From positions 1 to 64,000 of the forward strand of contig NZ_MAXF01000060.1 in assembly GCF_001704635.1 (NCBI RefSeq): a stretch of DNA of 64,000 nt, in the 5' to 3' direction. Below, in pieces: positions 47,487-56,321 of this stretch. Position 1 is the stretch's first letter. Every line of letters begins with the position of its first letter. Both the position numbers and the translations under genes were made by a program. The stretch is from Streptomyces sparsogenes. GTDB taxonomy: Bacteria; Actinomycetota; Actinomycetes; Streptomycetales; Streptomycetaceae. The notes under the pieces are model-generated. The model was given only the letters and a program-made list of their open reading frames with translations, was not told the origin of the DNA and ran no database searches.

Positions 47487-48974
47487 GTGACCGAGGAGCC
47501 CACTTCCGAGACCCTGGAGACCCCAGAGGCCGGGGAGCAGCCCATCAAGCAGCGGAAGAACGGCCTTTACCCGGGCGTCTCCGACGAGCTCGCCGAGAAC
47601 ATGAAGTCCGGCTGGGCGGACACCGAGCTGCGCGACCTGGAGCCCATCGAGCAGGCGCCGTACACCGCCCGCCGCCGCGCCGCGCTCTCCGCCCGCTTCC
47701 CCGGCGAGCGCCTGGTCATCCCGGCCGGCAATCTCCGCACCCGTTCCAACGACACCGAGTACGACTTCCGCGCCTCGACGGAGTACGCGTACCTCACCGG
47801 CGACCAGACCCACGACGGCGTCCTGGTCCTGGAGCCGACCGGTGCCGAGGGCCACACCGCGACGGTGTACCTGCTGCCGCGCTCCAACCGGGAGAACGGC
47901 GAGTTCTGGCTGGACGGCCAGGGCGAGCTGTGGGTCGGCCGCCGCCACAGCCTCACCGAGGCCGAGCGGCTGCTGGGCGTGCCGGCCAGGGACGTCCGCG
48001 AGCTCGCCGACGAGCTGCGCGCCGCGACCGGCCCGGTGCGCATCGTGCGCGGCCACGACGCCGGTCTGGAGGCGGCCCTCACCGACAAGGTCACCGCCGA
48101 GCGCGACGAGGAGCTGCGGGTGTTCCTCAGCGAGCAGCGCCTGGTCAAGGACGACTTCGAGATCGGCCAGCTGCAGGCGGCCGTCGACTCGACCGTGCGT
48201 GGCTTCGAGGACGTGGTCAAGGTCCTCGACAAGGCCGAGGCCACCTCCGAGCGCTACATCGAGGGCACCTTCTTCCTGCGCGCCCGCGTCGAGGGCAACG
48301 CCGTCGGCTACGGCTCCATCTGCGCCTCCGGCCCGCACGCCACCACGCTCCACTGGGTGCGCAACGACGGCCCGGTCCGCTCCGGGGACCTGCTGCTCCT
48401 GGACGCGGGCGTGGAGACCACCACCCTCTACACCGCCGACGTGACCCGCACGATGCCCGTCAGCGGCCGCTTCACCCCGCTGCAGCGCAAGATCTACGAC
48501 GCGGTGTACGAGGCGCAGGAGGCGGGCATCGCCGCGGTCCGCCCGGGCGCGAAGTACCTCGACTTCCACGAGGCCGCCCAGCGGGTCCTCGCCACCAGGC
48601 TGGTCGAGTGGGGGCTGGTCGAGGGGCCCGTCGAGCGCGTCCTGGAGCTGGGCCTGCAGCGCCGCTGGACGCTCCACGGCACCGGCCACATGCTCGGCAT
48701 GGACGTCCACGACTGCGCCGCGGCCCGCCGCGAGGCGTACGCGGAGGGCACCCTGGAGCCCGGCATGTGCCTGACGGTCGAGCCCGGCCTGTACTTCCAG
48801 GCCGACGACCTGACCGTCCCGGAGGAGTACCGGGGCATCGGTGTCCGTATCGAGGACGACATCCTCGTCACCGAGGACGGCAACCGAAACCTGTCCGCCG
48901 CGCTGCCGCGCACCGCGGATGACGTCGAGGCCTGGATGGCCCGGCTGGCCGCGGAGCGGTCGGCCGGGAGCTGA
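47487..48974 (+). CDS. pepP: Xaa-Pro aminopeptidase (aminopeptidase P)
   Basis: A 495-aa M24B metallopeptidase cleaving N-terminal residues before proline. N-terminal creatinase-like domain (about 60-230) and pita-bread catalytic domain with metal ligands Asp in LLLLDAGVE, Asp in YTADVTRT, His in HGTGHMLGMDVHD, Glu in LTVEPGLYF and Glu in VRIEDDILV. GTG 47487 has GAGGAGG six bases upstream; ATG 47457 would add ten residues and lacks a ribosome site. The hydrophilic N-terminal 50 residues are typical for the Streptomyces protein. Hairpin 23 bp after the stop. Confidence 0.93.
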   Translation: MTEEPTSETLETPEAGEQPIKQRKNGLYPGVSDELAENMKSGWADTELRDLEPIEQAPYTARRRAALSARFPGERLVIPAGNLRTRSNDTEYDFRASTEYAYLTGDQTHDGVLVLEPTGAEGHTATVYLLPRSNRENGEFWLDGQGELWVGRRHSLTEAERLLGVPARDVRELADELRAATGPVRIVRGHDAGLEAALTDKVTAERDEELRVFLSEQRLVKDDFEIGQLQAAVDSTVRGFEDVVKVLDKAEATSERYIEGTFFLRARVEGNAVGYGSICASGPHATTLHWVRNDGPVRSGDLLLLDAGVETTTLYTADVTRTMPVSGRFTPLQRKIYDAVYEAQEAGIAAVRPGAKYLDFHEAAQRVLATRLVEWGLVEGPVERVLELGLQRRWTLHGTGHMLGMDVHDCAAARREAYAEGTLEPGMCLTVEPGLYFQADDLTVPEEYRGIGVRIEDDILVTEDGNRNLSAALPRTADDVEAWMARLAAERSAGS

Positions 48975-48996
48975 CCGCCCGCGCGGGCCGGTGAGC

Positions 48997-49024
48997 CGGC
49001 GGCCGGCGGTATCGCCGGCCGCCG
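48997..49024. terminator. Hairpin after pepP
   Basis: A 12-bp GC stem (48997-49008 with 49013-49024) with GTAT loop. Confidence 0.8.
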
Positions 49025-49127
49025 CGGCGTGGTCCCGGGGCGGTGCGGGCCAATCCGGGTGGCAACGCGGGGCTGGTGCGGGGGTCGATGCGTGAGGGTC
49101 GACGCGGGGGCTGATGCGGGGGTCAAT

Positions 49128-50735
49128 GTGTGGGTCGATTCGGCGGAGGCCCTGGGCAGTGACCTCCACCTGGAGCTGGCCGGGACGGGCAGCCGCCGCG
49201 CGGCCCTGATGGCGGCGCTGCGCGACGCGATCCGCGGCGGCCGGCTCGCCCCCGGCACCCGGCTGCCGCCCTACCGCTCGCTCGCCGCCGACCTCGGCCT
49301 GGCCCGCAACACCGTCGCCGACGCCTATGCCGAGCTGGTCGCCGAGGGCTGGCTCACCGCCCGCCAGGGCTCCGGCACCCGCGTCGCCCCCCGCGCCGAC
49401 CCGCCCCCGCCCAGCAGGCGAGCCGACCGGGCGAAACCCCTGAAACCCGCGAAACTCACGCAACACACGAAGCCGCCGGGCGAAGGCGGTGTCCGGCGTG
49501 CGCCCGCGCGCCCCACCGAGCCCGTCCACAACCTGCTGCAGGGCCGGCCAGACGCCGCGTCCTTCCCGCGCGCCGCCTGGCTGGCCTCGGCCCGCCGCGC
49601 CCTGACCGCCGCGCCCAACGAGGCCTTCGGCCCCGGCGACCCGCACGGCCGCCCGGAGCTGCGCCGGGCGCTGGCCGACTATCTGGCCCGGGTGCGGGGC
49701 GTGCGCACCGACGCGGGGCGGATCGTCGTGTGTTCCGGGTACGCCCACGCGCTGCGGCTGCTGGCCGGGACGGGGGCGCTGCGCGGCAGGGCGGCGGTGG
49801 AGGCGTACGGCCTCGGCTTCCACCGCTCGCTGCTGGCCGCCGCCGGGGTCCGTACCGTGCCGCTGCCCCTGGACGCGGACGGCGCGCGCACCGAGGAGCT
49901 GGGCTCGCACCCGGGGGTGCGGACGGTCCTGCTCACCCCGGCGCACCAGTTCCCCACCGGCGGGCCGCTGCACGCGCGGCGGCGGGCGGCCGCCGTGGAC
50001 TGGGCCCGGGCACGCGGCGGGCTGGTCCTGGAGGACGACTACGACGGCGAGTTCCGCTACGACCGCAGGCCCGTGGGCGCCGTGCAGGGTCTGGACCCGG
50101 ACCACGTGCTGTACGTCGGGTCCGTCAGCAAGAGCCTGTCCCCGGCGCTGCGGCTGGGCTGGATGGTGCTGCCCGACCGCCTCGTCGACGAGGTCCTGGC
50201 CGTCAAGGGGGACCGCGAGGGGTGGGTGAGCGCGCTCGATCAGCTCACGCTCGCCGACTTCATCGAATCGGGCGGGTACGACCGGCACATCCGCCGCATG
50301 CGGCAGCGCTACCGCCGCCGCCGCGACCAGCTGGTGGCCATGCTCGCCGCACACGCCCCGCACATCCGCGTCAGCGGTGTCGCTGCGGGGCTGCACGCGG
50401 TGCTCGAGCTGCCGCGCGGCACCGAGCGGTCCGCCGTACGGGCCGCCGCCTGGCAGGGCCTGGCGCTGGAAGGGCTGGCCGACTACCGCCACCCGGACGC
50501 CGAGGGGCCGCACCGGGACGGTCTGGTCGTCGGCTACGCCACCCCGCCCGACCATTCCTTCGCGGGCGCGCTGGACGCGCTGTGCCGCGCGCTCCCGCCC
50601 GACCTCGCGGGTCCAGCGGACTCAGCCGATTCAGCGGATTCCGCCGATTCAGCGGGTTCAGCCGATGGGTTCAGCTGGTCCGCCACCCCCAGCGGCCACG
50701 AGACCCCCAGCGGCTACCAAACCCCCCGCGGCTAG
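49128..50735 (+). CDS. MocR/PdxR-type regulator (GntR HTH + aminotransferase domain)
   Basis: A 535-aa PLP-dependent regulator. N-terminal GntR winged helix (about 10-90: LAPGTRLPPYRSLAADLGLA, ARNTVADAYAELVAEGWL), a variable linker, then a class I aminotransferase-like domain (130-500) with LEDDYDGEFRYDRRP and PLP-lysine motif VGSVSKSLSPALRLGW. MocR proteins often control vitamin B6 or GABA genes; no such gene is adjacent. The C-terminus has a slipping repeat (DSADSADSADSAGSAD). Start uncertain: GTG 49128 gives the usual family N-terminus, GTG 49092 is possible. The last 4 bp overlap the converging anti-sigma gene. Confidence 0.88.
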   Translation: MWVDSAEALGSDLHLELAGTGSRRAALMAALRDAIRGGRLAPGTRLPPYRSLAADLGLARNTVADAYAELVAEGWLTARQGSGTRVAPRADPPPPSRRADRAKPLKPAKLTQHTKPPGEGGVRRAPARPTEPVHNLLQGRPDAASFPRAAWLASARRALTAAPNEAFGPGDPHGRPELRRALADYLARVRGVRTDAGRIVVCSGYAHALRLLAGTGALRGRAAVEAYGLGFHRSLLAAAGVRTVPLPLDADGARTEELGSHPGVRTVLLTPAHQFPTGGPLHARRRAAAVDWARARGGLVLEDDYDGEFRYDRRPVGAVQGLDPDHVLYVGSVSKSLSPALRLGWMVLPDRLVDEVLAVKGDREGWVSALDQLTLADFIESGGYDRHIRRMRQRYRRRRDQLVAMLAAHAPHIRVSGVAAGLHAVLELPRGTERSAVRAAAWQGLALEGLADYRHPDAEGPHRDGLVVGYATPPDHSFAGALDALCRALPPDLAGPADSADSADSADSAGSADGFSWSATPSGHETPSGYQTPRG

Positions 50736-51220
50736 GAGACCCCCATCAGGGAGTCCTCGCGCCACTTGAGGATCTTGTCGAAGCTGACCACCACACCGCC
50801 GCGCCCGGGCCGGTCGCGGTAGCGGACATGGTCGGTCAGCGCCTCGATCAAAAAAAGCCCTCGCCCGTGCTCTGCCTGGGCGGGGGCCGGTTGTCTGGCG
50901 GCGGGGTGGGGCTGGGGGCTCTTCTTCCAGTCCCCCGAGCCCGGGGGGACGGGGCGGCGGGGGAAGCCCGGACCGGAGTCGGTGACCTCGATGCGGCAGG
51001 TGTCGCCGTCGATGGAGGCCGTGACTCTGTAGTCCCCGCCCGCGCCGTCCGCCCCGCCGTGCTCAACCGCGTTGGCACATGCCTCGGAAAGGGCGACCGA
51101 CAGGTCGTAGGAGATTTCGGGATCGACCCCGGCTGTCTCCATGGTGCCGAGGAGCAGGCGCCGGGCGAGCGGTACGCTCGCCGCCTCACGCGGCAGATGG
51201 AGTGACCACCAGATGCTCAT
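50732..51220 (-). CDS. Anti-sigma-factor-type ATPase (HATPase_c_2)
   Basis: A 162-aa RsbW-like ATP-binding protein: N box LSVALSEACANAVEHGG, G1 VTDSGPGFPRRP, G2 GRGLFLIEALTD, and end VRYRDRPGRGGVVVSFDKIL. A Pro/Gln/Ala insert sits between the G boxes. Differs from the similar protein at 42308 by its intact DSGPGF box. Converges on the MocR gene with 4-bp overlap. Partner sigma or anti-anti-sigma not adjacent. Confidence 0.9.
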   Translation of the reverse strand: MSIWWSLHLPREAASVPLARRLLLGTMETAGVDPEISYDLSVALSEACANAVEHGGADGAGGDYRVTASIDGDTCRIEVTDSGPGFPRRPVPPGSGDWKKSPQPHPAARQPAPAQAEHGRGLFLIEALTDHVRYRDRPGRGGVVVSFDKILKWREDSLMGVS

Positions 51221-51421
51221 GCTCCAGCCTCCCGGCCACGGCTCGACATACCGTTACGTATTGCCTGGGTCCATGGTCCGTAAGCGTGCGATTGACGTGA
51301 TGCCGCTCATTCGGCGGAAGCGCGAGTTCCGCATAGCGGTGTATGGGGCTGTCCGGGTGTGCGGCGGTACGCCCCACCCGCCGTAGGGGAAACGCGGGCC
51401 CAGTGGGATGATGGCGCCGCC

Positions 51422-52219
51422 ATGTCTGCCCCCCACGGCCGTGCCGGAGCCGATCTGCGGATGCTGCGGGCCGCGGTGTTCACCGCGGTCTGCGTCGTGC
51501 TGTCCGCGGGCGGGCACATGCTCGCCTCCTGCGCCACCGTGCCGCTGTGGACCGTGGGCGTGGCCTGTGCGGCGCTGTTCGCGCTGGTCACGCCGCTGGC
51601 CGGGCGGGAGCGGTCGCTGCCGGGGATCGCGGCGCTGCTGGGCGCCGGGCAGCTCGCGCTGCACGTCCTCTTCGCGCTCGGACAGCGCGCCACCCAGCAG
51701 CCGGCCATGGACCGGGCCCCGGGCACGGGCGGCCCCGAGGGCGGGGTGACGGCCCTGGCCGGGAGGCTCCTGTGCGGCTCCGGCCGCGGCCATCTGGACA
51801 CCGCCACGGCCCACCGGATCGTCACCCACGCCGGACTCGACCCCGCCGCGGCGGGGAGCACGCCCACCCCGGCGCCCCCGCACGCCGACGCCCTGCTGCC
51901 GTCGCTGCCGATGGTGCTCGGCCACCTGCTCGCCGCCCTCGCCGTCGGCTGGCTGCTGCGGCGCGGCGAGGTCGCCATGTGGCGGGTGGTGCGGCTGTCG
52001 GCGGACGGGGCGCGCGGAGTCGCGGAGGCCGCGCTCGTACGAGCCCTGCGCGCCGCCCTGCGGCTGGTGCGGGCGCTGCGCGCGGCGCTGGACGAGCCGC
52101 GCGGCGCGGCCGTGCGCCGGCCGCGCGCTCCGGAGGACGACGAGGGCGGGGCCGAGACCCTCGTACTCCAGCACAGTGTGATCAGGCGGGGACCGCCGCG
52201 CTTCGACCTCGCGGCCTGA
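51422..52219 (+). CDS. Integral membrane protein upstream of ycnI
   Basis: A 265-aa membrane protein with four to five helices (AAVFTAVCVVLSAGGHMLA; WTVGVACAALFALVTPLAG; GIAALLGAGQLALHVLFALG; LPMVLGHLLAALAVGWLLRR) and a basic C-terminus ending SVIRRGPPRFDLAA. Histidines in helices and the AGGHMLA/LALHVLF pattern, with its position before the copper genes, suggest a link to copper handling; Streptomyces genomes keep it next to ycnI. Function not established. ATG 51422. Confidence 0.75.
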   Translation: MSAPHGRAGADLRMLRAAVFTAVCVVLSAGGHMLASCATVPLWTVGVACAALFALVTPLAGRERSLPGIAALLGAGQLALHVLFALGQRATQQPAMDRAPGTGGPEGGVTALAGRLLCGSGRGHLDTATAHRIVTHAGLDPAAAGSTPTPAPPHADALLPSLPMVLGHLLAALAVGWLLRRGEVAMWRVVRLSADGARGVAEAALVRALRAALRLVRALRAALDEPRGAAVRRPRAPEDDEGGAETLVLQHSVIRRGPPRFDLAA

Positions 52220-52319
52220 GCGACGCGGCGCACTCCGGCGGGGCCGGGGGCGTGCGCGACGTCGCCGCACGCGCGTCACCCACCCACCCTGATCCATTCC
52301 TGCCATGGAGTGTTTTGTC

Positions 52320-53078
52320 ATGAACGCCATGCGTCTTCGCCGTCTTCCGGTCGTCGGCGGCATCGCCGCGTCAGCTCTGGTGCTGCTCGCCGCCTCCCCC
52401 GCCTTCGCGCACGTCAGCGTGCAGCCGGGCCAGGCCGAGCAGGGCACCTACAGCACCATCGCCTTCAAGGTGCCTAACGAGAAGGACGACGCCTCGACCG
52501 TCAAGCTGGAGGTCACCCTGCCCGCCGACCACCCGCTGGCCTCGGTGATGGCCCAGCCGGTGCCCGGCTGGGACGTGAAGCTCACCAAGACCAAGCTCGC
52601 CAAGCCGGTCGAGTCGCACGGCGAGAAGATCACGGAAGCGGTCACCAAGGTCACGTGGAGCGGCGGCAAGATCGAGCCGGGCACCTTCCAGCAGTTCCCG
52701 CTGTCGGTCGGCGAGCTGCCCCACGACACCGACCAGCTCGTCTTCAAGGCCCTCCAGACGTACGACGACAAGGAGGTCGTGCGCTGGATCGAGGCGCCCC
52801 AGGAGGGGCAGCCGGAGCCCGAGAACCCGGCGCCGGTGCTCAAGCTCGTCAAGCCGGCCCAGGACTCCGACAGCCACGGCTCCGCCGCCTCGGGTGACAC
52901 GGACGGCGACAGCGCCGAGAACGCCAAGGCCGACGGCACCGCCGAGAAGGCCGCGGCCGCCTCCGACGACGGCGACAGCAGCGACACCACGGCGCGCGTG
53001 CTGGGCATCGCGGGCATCGTCGTCGGCGTCGCCGGCATCGCCTTCGGCGTGCTGGCCGGCCGCCGCCGCAACGCCTGA
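52320..53078 (+). CDS. ycnI: YcnI-like copper-binding protein (DUF1775)
   Basis: A 252-aa exported, membrane-anchored protein. Signal peptide cut at about AFA|HVSV, leaving an N-terminal His that in Bacillus YcnI forms a histidine brace for Cu(II). DUF1775 domain to about residue 165 (AEQGTYSTIAFKVPNEKDDA; PVPGWDVKL; KVTWSGGKIEPGTFQQFPLS), acidic Ser/Asp/Ala linker, C-terminal TM helix (VLGIAGIVVGVAGIAFGVLA) and RRRN tail. ATG 52320 with GGAG at 52308. A perfect GC palindrome follows the stop, so sco may start a new transcript. Confidence 0.9.
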   Translation: MNAMRLRRLPVVGGIAASALVLLAASPAFAHVSVQPGQAEQGTYSTIAFKVPNEKDDASTVKLEVTLPADHPLASVMAQPVPGWDVKLTKTKLAKPVESHGEKITEAVTKVTWSGGKIEPGTFQQFPLSVGELPHDTDQLVFKALQTYDDKEVVRWIEAPQEGQPEPENPAPVLKLVKPAQDSDSHGSAASGDTDGDSAENAKADGTAEKAAAASDDGDSSDTTARVLGIAGIVVGVAGIAFGVLAGRRRNA

Positions 53079-53098
53079 GCGCTGACGCGAGGGGGAGT

Positions 53099-53118
53099 GG
53101 CGGGCCCGCGGGCCCGCC
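53099..53118. repeat. 20-bp perfect GC palindrome between ycnI and sco
   Basis: GGCGGGCCCGCGGGCCCGCC, 21 bp after the ycnI stop; can fold as a hairpin terminator or bind a symmetric protein. Confidence 0.7.
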
Positions 53119-53181
53119 GCCCCCCGTATCACCGATCCACTCCGTACTTCCTTCCTGCACTTCCTTCGGAGAACGAACTCC

Positions 53182-53847
53182 ATGCGCACCACATACCTGG
53201 GCGCGGCCCTCGTCACCGCCGCCGCGCTCACCCTCACCGCCTGCGGCGGCTCCGGCGGCGGCGACGGCGACAAGGCCGAGCAGGCCGCCGAGGTCTCCGG
53301 CGGCAACACCAAGCCCGGCCACGCGATCGTCCTCGACCGCCCCAAGGCCAAGCCCGACCTGGTCCTGACCGACACCGACGGCAAGAAGTACGACCTGGTG
53401 AAGGAGACCAAGGGCCGGCCCACCCTGGTCTACTTCGGCTACACCTACTGCCCGGACGTCTGCTCCCTGGTCATGAGCAACATCGGCATCGCCGAGAAGA
53501 AGCTCCCCAAGGCCGAGCGCGACAAGCTCCAGGTCGTCTTCGTCACCACCGACCCCGCCCGGGACACCCCCAAGCGGATGCGCTCCTGGCTGGACGGCCA
53601 GGGCGGCAAGGACTTCGTCGGGCTGACCGGCGACTTCGACACCATCCAGGCCGCCGCGCGGCCGCTGGGCATCCTCGTCGAGAAGCCGAAGAAGGAGAAG
53701 GACGGCAGCATCACCGTCAACCACGGCGCCGAGGTGGTCGGCTTCTCCCCCAAGGACGACAAGAACCACTGGATCTACACCACGGAGACCACGGCCGACC
53801 AGTACGCCAAGGACCTGCCGAAGCTCGTCAAGGGACAGAACCCGTGA
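53182..53847 (+). CDS. sco: Sco-family copper chaperone lipoprotein
   Basis: A 221-aa lipoprotein with lipobox LTAC (Cys21), Gly/Asp linker and a thioredoxin-fold Sco domain. Copper ligands: Cys90 and Cys94 in YCPDVC and His181 in NHGAEV. Sco proteins deliver copper to the cytochrome oxidase CuA site; in Streptomyces lividans Sco works together with ECuC and DtpA in copper trafficking that supports development. The stop overlaps the start of the next gene (GTGA). Confidence 0.93.
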   Translation: MRTTYLGAALVTAAALTLTACGGSGGGDGDKAEQAAEVSGGNTKPGHAIVLDRPKAKPDLVLTDTDGKKYDLVKETKGRPTLVYFGYTYCPDVCSLVMSNIGIAEKKLPKAERDKLQVVFVTTDPARDTPKRMRSWLDGQGGKDFVGLTGDFDTIQAAARPLGILVEKPKKEKDGSITVNHGAEVVGFSPKDDKNHWIYTTETTADQYAKDLPKLVKGQNP

Positions 53848-54320
53848 CGGGCCCGGCGGCCGGCGCGCGGCGGACGGCCGCCGCCGCGCTCGGCCTGGCC
53901 CTGGCCGCCGCCCTCGCCGGCTGCGGCGGGGGCGGCGGGGGCGGCGACGACCGCCCGGAGCTGTCGGTCAGCGGGGCGTACGTGCCCCAGCCCCCGACAC
54001 CCGACATGGCCGCCGGCTATGTGACGGTGACCAACAAGGGCGGCGCCGCCGACCGGCTGACCTCCGTGACCACCCCCCTGGCCGCCGAGGTCACCATGCA
54101 CACCACCATCGGCACCCGGATGAAGCGGGTGGCGTCGCTGAAGGTCCCGGCGGACGGGGAGCTCCGGCTGGCCACCGGCGGAGATCATCTGATGCTGACA
54201 AACCTCACCCACAAGCCGAAGGTCGGTGACAAGGTCAGCCTCACCCTGCACTTCGCCTCCTCCGACCCCATCGAGATCAAGGTCCCGGTCGAGCCGACGA
54301 CGTACCGCCCCAAGGACTGA
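53844..54320 (+). CDS. PCuAC-type copper chaperone lipoprotein (ECuC)
   Basis: A 158-aa lipoprotein: lipobox LAGC, poly-Gly linker, PCu(A)C domain with Cu(I) ligands in TMHTTIGTRM and GGDHLML (His/Met pairs of the H-Mx-n-H-x-M type). Passes copper to Sco or to oxidase. GTG 53844 overlaps sco by 4 bp; 6 bp separate it from copCD. In S. lividans the protein is called ECuC. Confidence 0.92.
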   Translation: MTGPAAGARRTAAAALGLALAAALAGCGGGGGGGDDRPELSVSGAYVPQPPTPDMAAGYVTVTNKGGAADRLTSVTTPLAAEVTMHTTIGTRMKRVASLKVPADGELRLATGGDHLMLTNLTHKPKVGDKVSLTLHFASSDPIEIKVPVEPTTYRPKD

Positions 54321-54326
54321 CACCCG

Positions 54327-56321
54327 ATGACCACGCTGCCCCCCTCCGTGACCGCCAGGCGGGCCACCGGGCCCGCCGACCGGCCGGCCCTCGGGCCGAC
54401 CGCCAGGCGGCTGCTGTCGATCTGCGGTGCCCTGCTCACCGCGCTGCTGTGCGCGCTCAGCGTCGGCGCGTCCCCCGCGTCCGCGCACGCGGCGCTCACG
54501 GCGACGGACCCCGCCGACGGCGCGGTGGTCAAGACCGCGCCCTCACAGGTGCGGCTCACCTTCTCGGAGGGGGTGCTGCTCTCCCGCGACTCCGTCCGCG
54601 TCCTGGACCCGGACGGCAAGCGGGTGGACACCGGCAGCCCCGCCCATGTGGGCGGCCGGTCGTCGACCGCCGCCGTGGCGCTGCACTCCGGGCTGCCGGA
54701 CGGCACCTTCACGGTGGCCTGGAAGGTGGTCTCGGAGGACAGTCACCCGGTGGCGGGGGCGTTCACCTTCTCCATCGGGGCGCCGTCCAAGACCAAGGCG
54801 AAGGTGCCCTCGGACGCGGGCCCCGACACCACGGTCGAGACGCTGTACGACATCGGGCGGTACGCCGCCTACGGCGGATTCGCGGCGCTCGTCGGCGGCT
54901 GTGTCTTCGCCGGGCTGTGCCGCTCCTCCCGACCGGTCCAGAAACTCACCGTCGGCGGCTGGGTGACGCTGTTCTCCGCGACCCTGCTGCTGTTGCTGCT
55001 GCGCGGCCCGTACACCGACGGGAAGGGCATCGGCGGGGTCTTCGACCTCGGCGGGCTGGGTGACGTGCTGTCCACCAAGCCGGGCGCGGCGCTGCTGTCG
55101 CGGCTGCTGCTGCTCGGCGCGGCGGCGGTCTTCCTGGCCGTCCTCTTCGGTTCGTACGCGCGCCGCGCGGCCGACGCGGATCCGCGCCGGCGCCAGGACC
55201 TGGCGTTCGGGCTCGCCTTTGGCGGCACCGTCGTCTCGGTGGGCCTCGCGGCGACCTGGGCGATGGCCGAGCACGCCTCGGTCGGCATCCAGTCGGCGCT
55301 CGCGATGCCGGTCGACGTGGTCCACATGCTGGCCGTGGGGGTGTGGCTGGGCGGCCTGGGGGCGCTCGTGGCGACGCTGCGCGCGGGGGAGCCGATCGAA
55401 CGGGCGGCCGTGCGCCGCTTCTCGCGGCTGGCCTTCGGCTCGGTCGTCGCCCTCGTCCTCACCGGCGTCTACCAGTCGTGGCGGCAGGTCGGCTCCTGGT
55501 CGGCCCTGACCGGCACGGACTACGGGCGCTGGCTGCTGGTCAAGATCGGCCTGGTGGGGGTGCTCCTCGCCATCGCGGCCGTCTCCCGCCGCTGGACGGC
55601 CCGTCTCTCGGACGGACCCGCCGAGACGGCCGATGAGACGACCGGCGAGACGACCGCCCAGGTGAACGAGGAGAGCGAAGAGGACGGCGAGAGCGGACAA
55701 GACGGCGAGAGCGGCGAGACCGCGGCCGAGCCCGCCGACCCCGTGCGCACCGCCCAGCTCGCCCGCCAGAAGGCGGCGGTCGCCAAGGCCACCACCCTCC
55801 GCAGGCGCTACGGCGACCTCGCGCGCGGCTCGCTCTACCGCTCCGTCGTGGCCGAGGCGATCGTGGCCGTGGTGCTGCTCGCCGTGGCCACCGTGCTCAG
55901 CGGGACCCAGCCCGGCCGGGCCGCGAGCGCGGGCGCGAAGGCCAGTGGCGCGATCGCGGAGTCCACCCCGTCCGTCGACCCGATCAGCGTGGAGATCCCG
56001 TACGACACCGGGCCCAAGAGCGGCCGGGGCAAGGCGGTCTTCATGCTGGACCCGGCCCTCCCCGGCGACAACCTCGTCCACGTCTTCCTCTTCGACCGGG
56101 CCGACCGGCCCGTGGACGCGGAGGAGGTCAAGGTGTCCCTGACCCTCCCGAAGAAGAACCTCGGCCCGCTGCCGGTGACCCTGGAGCACCTCTCCGCCGG
56201 CCACTGGAGCGCGAAGAGCTTCCAGCTGCCCATGGGCGGCACCTGGCGGCTCTCCCTGACCGTACGGACCTCCGACATCGACCAGGTGACGGAGACCAGG
56301 AACCTGAAGATCGGCCAATGA
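54327..56321 (+). CDS. CopC-CopD fusion copper transport protein
   Basis: A 664-aa protein. Signal peptide to ASA, then CopC domain starting HAALTATDPADGAVV, whose N-terminal His plus Asp/His in VVSEDSHPVAG form the Cu(II) site. CopD membrane domain with eight or so helices (about 175-430; AEHASVGIQ and VDVVHMLAVGVWLGGLGAL carry conserved His). After an acidic loop (ETTAQVNEESEEDGESGQDG) come a further helix and a C-terminal YtkA-like beta domain. Similar to YcnJ, a copper importer. Overlaps dtpA by 4 bp, so it is coupled to it. Confidence 0.92.
   Translation: MTTLPPSVTARRATGPADRPALGPTARRLLSICGALLTALLCALSVGASPASAHAALTATDPADGAVVKTAPSQVRLTFSEGVLLSRDSVRVLDPDGKRVDTGSPAHVGGRSSTAAVALHSGLPDGTFTVAWKVVSEDSHPVAGAFTFSIGAPSKTKAKVPSDAGPDTTVETLYDIGRYAAYGGFAALVGGCVFAGLCRSSRPVQKLTVGGWVTLFSATLLLLLLRGPYTDGKGIGGVFDLGGLGDVLSTKPGAALLSRLLLLGAAAVFLAVLFGSYARRAADADPRRRQDLAFGLAFGGTVVSVGLAATWAMAEHASVGIQSALAMPVDVVHMLAVGVWLGGLGALVATLRAGEPIERAAVRRFSRLAFGSVVALVLTGVYQSWRQVGSWSALTGTDYGRWLLVKIGLVGVLLAIAAVSRRWTARLSDGPAETADETTGETTAQVNEESEEDGESGQDGESGETAAEPADPVRTAQLARQKAAVAKATTLRRRYGDLARGSLYRSVVAEAIVAVVLLAVATVLSGTQPGRAASAGAKASGAIAESTPSVDPISVEIPYDTGPKSGRGKAVFMLDPALPGDNLVHVFLFDRADRPVDAEEVKVSLTLPKKNLGPLPVTLEHLSAGHWSAKSFQLPMGGTWRLSLTVRTSDIDQVTETRNLKIGQ

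Noticed and set aside
45936..50555. A 1539-codon open frame on the minus strand
   Set aside because: Runs antisense through three unrelated, well-supported genes (PP2C-like, pepP, MocR); composition is that of a shadow.
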